A stretch of 64,000 nt of DNA from Novosphingobium olei (GTDB lineage: Bacteria; Pseudomonadota; Alphaproteobacteria; Sphingomonadales; Sphingomonadaceae): NCBI RefSeq assembly GCF_012927405.1, contig NZ_JABBGM010000003.1, positions 310,001-374,000 of the forward strand. Direction: 5' to 3'. Shown here piece by piece: positions 60,964 through 64,000 of the stretch; position 1 is the first letter of the stretch, and each line of letters opens with the position of its first letter. The position numbers were made by a program, and so were the translations under genes. A model generated the notes under the pieces. It saw only the letters and a list, made by a program, of their open reading frames with translations. It ran no database searches and was not told the DNA's origin.

Positions 60964-62172
60964 ATGGCACGCGCGATGGACCCGATCCCAGAATCCAACA
61001 CGTCGGTGGCGCCCCTCAGCGGCCTGCGCGTCGCGCTGTTCAGCGGCAACTACAACGTCACCGTCGATGGCGCCAACCGCGCGCTCAACCGGCTGGTCGG
61101 CTACCTTTTGCGCCAGGGCGCGCAGGTCCGGGTCTATGCCCCCACGGTCGCCAATCCGGCGTTCGAGCCCACCGGCGATCTCGTCTCGGTGCCCTCGTTC
61201 GCCATTCCCGGCCGCGCCGAATACCGCCTGCCCAGCGCGCTCTCGCCCCGCGTCCGCCGCGATCTCGCCGCCTTCGCGCCGCAGGTCGTCCACGTTTCCT
61301 CGCCCGACATTGCCGCGCACCGCGCCGTCAGCTGGGCCCGCCGCCGCGGCCTGCCGATCCTTGCCTCGGTGCACACCCGGTTCGATACCTACCCGCGCTA
61401 TTACAACATGGCCTGGCTCGAACCCGCCCTCACCGCCCTGCTCCGCCGGTTCTACCGCCGCTGCGATGCGCTGGTCGCCCCGTCGGAAAGCTTCGCCCAG
61501 GTGCTGCGCGATCAGCGCATGAACTACGATATCGACATCTGGTCGCGCGGCGTCGATCGCGACGTGTTCAACCCCCGCCGCCGCGATCTTTCCTGGCGGC
61601 GCAGCTTGGGGCTTGCCGACGATGACGTTGTGATCGGCTTCCTCGGCCGGCTGGTGATGGAAAAGGGGCTCGACGTCTTTTCCGACGCGATCGACCAGCT
61701 CTCCCGCCGCGGCATCGCGCACAAGGTGCTGGTGATCGGCGAAGGCCCTGCCCGCGACTGGTTCACCGCGCGCCTGCCCGACGCGGTGTTCGCCGGGTTC
61801 CAGGGCGGTGCCGATCTCGGTCGGGCGGTCGCCAGCATGGACGTGCTGTTCAACCCCTCGATCACCGAGACGTTCGGCAACGTGACACTTGAGGCGATGG
61901 CTTGCGGTGTCCCCGTCGTCGCCGCCGCCGCCACCGGCAGCCAGAGCCTGGTCGACGATCACATCTCGGGCCGGCTGATCACGCCGGGCGCGGTGCGCCA
62001 GTTCGCCGAGGCGCTGCGCTGCTATGTCGAGGACGCGGACCTGCGCACCGCCCACGGCGCCGCGGGCGAAGCGCGCAGCCTGGAATTCAGCTGGGACCGC
62101 ATCAACCAGGCGGTGGCCGACACCTACCTGCGGCTGATCCGGCAGAAGAAGCAGCGGATGGCGGGCGGCTGA
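60964..62172 (+). CDS. GT4-family glycosyltransferase
   Basis: A 402-residue GT-B fold transferase of family GT4. The N-terminal domain begins at LRVALFSGNYNVTVDGANRALNR, the linker region shows FLGRLVMEKGLDVF and IGEGPARDW, and the nucleotide-sugar site has the Glu-x7-Glu motif in SITETFGNVTLEAMACG. It probably adds a hexose to a lipid or glycan at the inner membrane; similar proteins act as glycolipid mannosyl/glucosyl transferases. The start is placed at 60964 (or Met at 60976), because the frame from 60898 would run through a terminator hairpin. Confidence 0.9.
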   Translation: MARAMDPIPESNTSVAPLSGLRVALFSGNYNVTVDGANRALNRLVGYLLRQGAQVRVYAPTVANPAFEPTGDLVSVPSFAIPGRAEYRLPSALSPRVRRDLAAFAPQVVHVSSPDIAAHRAVSWARRRGLPILASVHTRFDTYPRYYNMAWLEPALTALLRRFYRRCDALVAPSESFAQVLRDQRMNYDIDIWSRGVDRDVFNPRRRDLSWRRSLGLADDDVVIGFLGRLVMEKGLDVFSDAIDQLSRRGIAHKVLVIGEGPARDWFTARLPDAVFAGFQGGADLGRAVASMDVLFNPSITETFGNVTLEAMACGVPVVAAAATGSQSLVDDHISGRLITPGAVRQFAEALRCYVEDADLRTAHGAAGEARSLEFSWDRINQAVADTYLRLIRQKKQRMAGG

Positions 62173-62178
62173 AGGCTT

Positions 62179-62625
62179 TCAGCCTAGCACTCCTTCGCGC
62201 TTCATCCGCATCGCGTAGATCAGGAAGAAGGCGAGCGCGCCCCAGATCGTTACCACGATCGCCGCGGGCGGATCCTGCGGCGGGTGCAGCCAGAGCATCT
62301 GCGCGCCCTGGCTGACGGCGAGGCCGAGCAGCGAGAGCGCGAAGGCCGGCACCGCCAGCCTCGACCGGGCGAGCAGCAGGATCGAGCCTGCGAGCGAGCC
62401 CCACACGCCCAGCGCCCAGAACGCGGTGAGCCAGGCCGGGAACGCCGCCATGTAGGCGACCATGTCCGGCCCCAGCCCCATCTCCGCGAAGTAGGTGTCG
62501 GGCGACAGCTTGCTCATCACGTAGTCGTAGCAGCCGAACGCGTTCCACAAGAGGCCGATCGTGCCGATGGCCCAGAGGTGCCACGGCGCGGAAGGGCGGG
62601 TTTCGGCAGGTGCAGTGCTGGCCAT
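62179..62625 (-). CDS. Four-helix membrane protein of unknown function
   Basis: A 148-residue membrane protein with four hydrophobic helices (about 16-33, 57-78, 82-105, 121-138) and a short Pro-rich N terminus. Conserved-looking features are FGCYDYVMSK after helix 1 and LHPPQDPPAAI before helix 4. I recognise no named family; similar small proteins are common in sphingomonads. It is on the same strand as PadR-DUF2218, 79 bases after the DUF2218 stop, so it may be the third gene of that operon. Confidence 0.82.
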   Translation of the reverse strand: MASTAPAETRPSAPWHLWAIGTIGLLWNAFGCYDYVMSKLSPDTYFAEMGLGPDMVAYMAAFPAWLTAFWALGVWGSLAGSILLLARSRLAVPAFALSLLGLAVSQGAQMLWLHPPQDPPAAIVVTIWGALAFFLIYAMRMKREGVLG

Positions 62626-62704
62626 CGCAGGTCTCCCCCCGTGCGACAATGCGCCGAGGATACGCCTGTCCGGCCAGCGGCGCAACCGAGCCGTGCAATG
62701 GGGC

Positions 62705-63049
62705 TCAGGCGTCGACCCATTCGAACGGCAGCGGCGCTTCGCGGAAGGCGAAGCGGTCGACGTGGCGGGCGACCGCACCCTTGAGCCCGTCGCGCTGGCC
62801 CGGTTCGCTGGCTTCGATCCGGCAGACGAGCACGTCGGGTTCGGCATCGAAGGTGACGACGGCATCGCCCGCCCAGCTGGCGCCGCGCGCATCGCGGGGG
62901 AACGTCACCTTGCCATGCTGCGCATCGAATTCGACGGCAAGGTTGTGGGCCCAGTGCTTGCAAAGCTGCTGGAGATAGCGCGAGCCGCTGGCGGTGGGCA
63001 CGCGGGCCGTGCTGGCAAAAGTGGAAGTGGTATCGGTCATGTCTTTCAT
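62705..63049 (-). CDS. DUF2218 domain protein
   Basis: A 114-residue protein of the DUF2218 family (RYLQQLCKHWAHNL, FPRDARGASW, FREAPLPFEW). DUF2218 domains often occur next to or fused with siderophore-interacting ferric reductases, so a link to iron is plausible; the function is not established. The start at 63049 overlaps the PadR stop (ATGA), so the two are translationally coupled; Met at 63040 is a possible alternative. Confidence 0.9.
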   Translation of the reverse strand: MKDMTDTTSTFASTARVPTASGSRYLQQLCKHWAHNLAVEFDAQHGKVTFPRDARGASWAGDAVVTFDAEPDVLVCRIEASEPGQRDGLKGAVARHVDRFAFREAPLPFEWVDA

Positions 63050-63711
63050 AGCCTTTCGATCTTGCGCGCCGCATCGTCGATGATGTCGGCAATCTGGTGG
63101 GCGGTGTCCTTGTCGAGCGCGCCGGCAAAGGCGCGCTGGCGCAGCGCGAGCTTGAGGTTGCTCATCGCGCGCAGCACCGGCGGGCTGGCTTCGCGGCCGC
63201 GCATTTCGGCAAGGCCTTCGAGCCGGGCGCGGATCGCGGCGATGGCTTCATCCTTGCCCGCGAGTTCGGCGCGGCCTTCGTCGGTGGCGGCAAAGGCCTT
63301 GCGCGCGCCTTCGCCCGGGACTTCGGCGATCAGCCCTTCGTCGACGAGCAGGTTGAGCGTGGGGTACACCACGCCCGGGCTCGGCGCATAAGTGCCGCCG
63401 GTCAGTTCCTCGATCGCCTTGATCAGCTCGTAGCCGTGCCGCTGCTGTTCACCAAGCAGGTGGAGCAGGAACAGGCGCAGTTCACCGGGCGCGAACATGC
63501 GGCCCATGCGGCCACCGCCGCGCGGACCACCGCCATGGCGGCCGCCGTGACGCCCGCCGCCGAAGCCGAAGCCCCCGCCAAAGCCCCCTCCGAAGCCGTC
63601 CCCGTCATCGTTGAAGCGTCCACCGCCAAAGCCACCGGCCATGGCCATCTTCTTCATCATCCTGTGGCCGAAATGGCCGTGGCGCGGATGTCCGCCGTGT
63701 TCGAAACGCAT
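63046..63711 (-). CDS. PadR-family repressor with Gly/His-rich N terminus
   Basis: A 221-residue regulator. The PadR winged helix spans about 73-160 (LRLFLLHLLGEQQRHGYEL, then TYAPSPGVVYPTLNLLVDEGL), followed by the C-terminal dimer helix. The first 70 residues are rich in Gly and Phe with seven His, five of them in the first 16 residues. This recalls E. coli YqjI, a PadR protein whose His-rich N terminus binds Fe or Ni, so metal sensing is inferred. The gene is coupled to DUF2218. A 12-base palindrome 30 bases upstream is a likely autoregulatory operator. Confidence 0.92.
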   Translation of the reverse strand: MRFEHGGHPRHGHFGHRMMKKMAMAGGFGGGRFNDDGDGFGGGFGGGFGFGGGRHGGRHGGGPRGGGRMGRMFAPGELRLFLLHLLGEQQRHGYELIKAIEELTGGTYAPSPGVVYPTLNLLVDEGLIAEVPGEGARKAFAATDEGRAELAGKDEAIAAIRARLEGLAEMRGREASPPVLRAMSNLKLALRQRAFAGALDKDTAHQIADIIDDAARKIERL

Positions 63712-63740
63712 GATAACTCCTAATTCGATTCGATGGCTCT

Positions 63741-63752
63741 AAGATATATCTT
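63741..63752. promoter_or_regulatory. Palindromic operator upstream of PadR gene
   Basis: AAGATATATCTT is a perfect 12-base palindrome. On the minus strand it overlaps the -10 (TATCTT) of a promoter whose -35 is TTGCAA at 63763-63768, 16 bases away, so bound PadR would block it. Confidence 0.55.
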
Positions 63753-63817
63753 TAAACGCTCTTTGCAAGGGCAAGGATGCAATTCTCTATCGCAGGCCCT
63801 ATGTGGGAGAGGACGCC

Positions 63818-64000
63818 ATGGCCGACCTTTTCGCCCCGCCCCCGCAGGATACGCCCCGCCCCGCCGCCGACGAGGCCGGCCCGCTGGCCGACCGGCTGCG
63901 CCCGCGCGAACTTTCAGAAGTGATCGGGCAGGAACACCTGACCGGCGCGGAAGGCGCGATCGGGCGGATGGTGGCGGCGGGCAAGCTTTCGAGCATGATC
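63818..64000 (+). CDS. rarA: Replication-associated recombination protein A, N-terminal part (cut by window edge)
   Basis: The first 61 residues only. The opening (PLADRLRPRELSEVIGQEHL and then TGAEGAIGRM) is the hallmark N terminus of RarA/MgsA, an AAA+ ATPase of the clamp-loader clade that acts at stalled forks. A GGGAGAGGA ribosome site precedes the ATG. It diverges from the PadR operon with 106 bases between starts. Confidence 0.9.
   Translation, partial: MADLFAPPPQDTPRPAADEAGPLADRLRPRELSEVIGQEHLTGAEGAIGRMVAAGKLSSMI

Overview
The window looks like a chromosomal segment of an alphaproteobacterium of the Sphingomonadales (Novosphingobium/Sphingomonas-like). This is inferred from the high GC content, two TonB-dependent receptors, a Methanosarcina-type SerC, a SerA-linked HisZ, a PafA/SPAP-type alkaline phosphatase, a secreted extensin-like protein, a GAAC-N7-GAAC SOS box and 'VIPAKAG'-type REP repeats. 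Most of it is housekeeping sequence. No integrase, transposase, tRNA, rRNA or CRISPR array was seen.

Layout. 0-6 kb: the end of a TonB-dependent receptor translationally coupled to a cytochrome P450, then an AraC regulator and a secreted serine hydrolase (a likely uptake and oxidation module). 6-11 kb (minus strand): serC-serA-hisZ, followed by a separate SDR. 11-13 kb: an extensin-like lipoprotein and a LuxR-type regulator with a degenerate receiver. 13-17.4 kb (minus strand): the complete Anbu proteasome-like operon (ATP-grasp, alpha-E, transglutaminase, Anbu). 17.4-24 kb: a hydrolase, a secreted glycoside hydrolase, uvrB with an SOS box, a higBA toxin-antitoxin pair, a lipoprotein and a membrane-anchored HhH protein. 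24-30.5 kb: tsaD-gpsA-flippase diverging from hemC-hemD-COG4223. 30.5-39 kb: a UbiH-like hydroxylase, alkaline phosphatase, DsbD, an SDR and parC, with repeats between them. 39-43 kb: a DJ-1-like protein with an acidic tail, then two tandem cysteine desulfurases with a ferredoxin. 43-48.7 kb: small membrane proteins, a DUF3597 gene behind a possible ROSE-like thermometer, a DUF885 lipoprotein, tandem DUF805 genes, a TonB-C-like protein and a deaminase. 48.7-56.3 kb: a second TonB-dependent receptor, typA, an HWE histidine kinase and an M48 protease with a possible EcfG promoter. 56.5-59.4 kb: an AT-richer island with a DUF262 (GmrSD-like) gene overlapping a PIN-like nuclease gene. 59.4-64 kb: an HTH protein carrying a REP-encoded tail, a Tyr/Arg-rich secreted protein, a GT4 glycosyltransferase, a PadR-DUF2218-membrane protein operon, and the start of rarA.

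The best candidate for an undescribed system is the DUF262 plus PIN-like pair at 56.5-59.0 kb. Its composition differs from its surroundings, the two reading frames overlap, and the usual GmrSD C-terminal nuclease motif looks degenerate while the partner carries a full set of PIN acidic residues. Next come the SD-sequestering hairpin ahead of the DUF3597 gene, the PadR/DUF2218 operon with a Gly/His-rich sensor-like N terminus and a palindromic operator, the pseudo-receiver regulator, and the Anbu operon, whose family is known but whose function is not settled.
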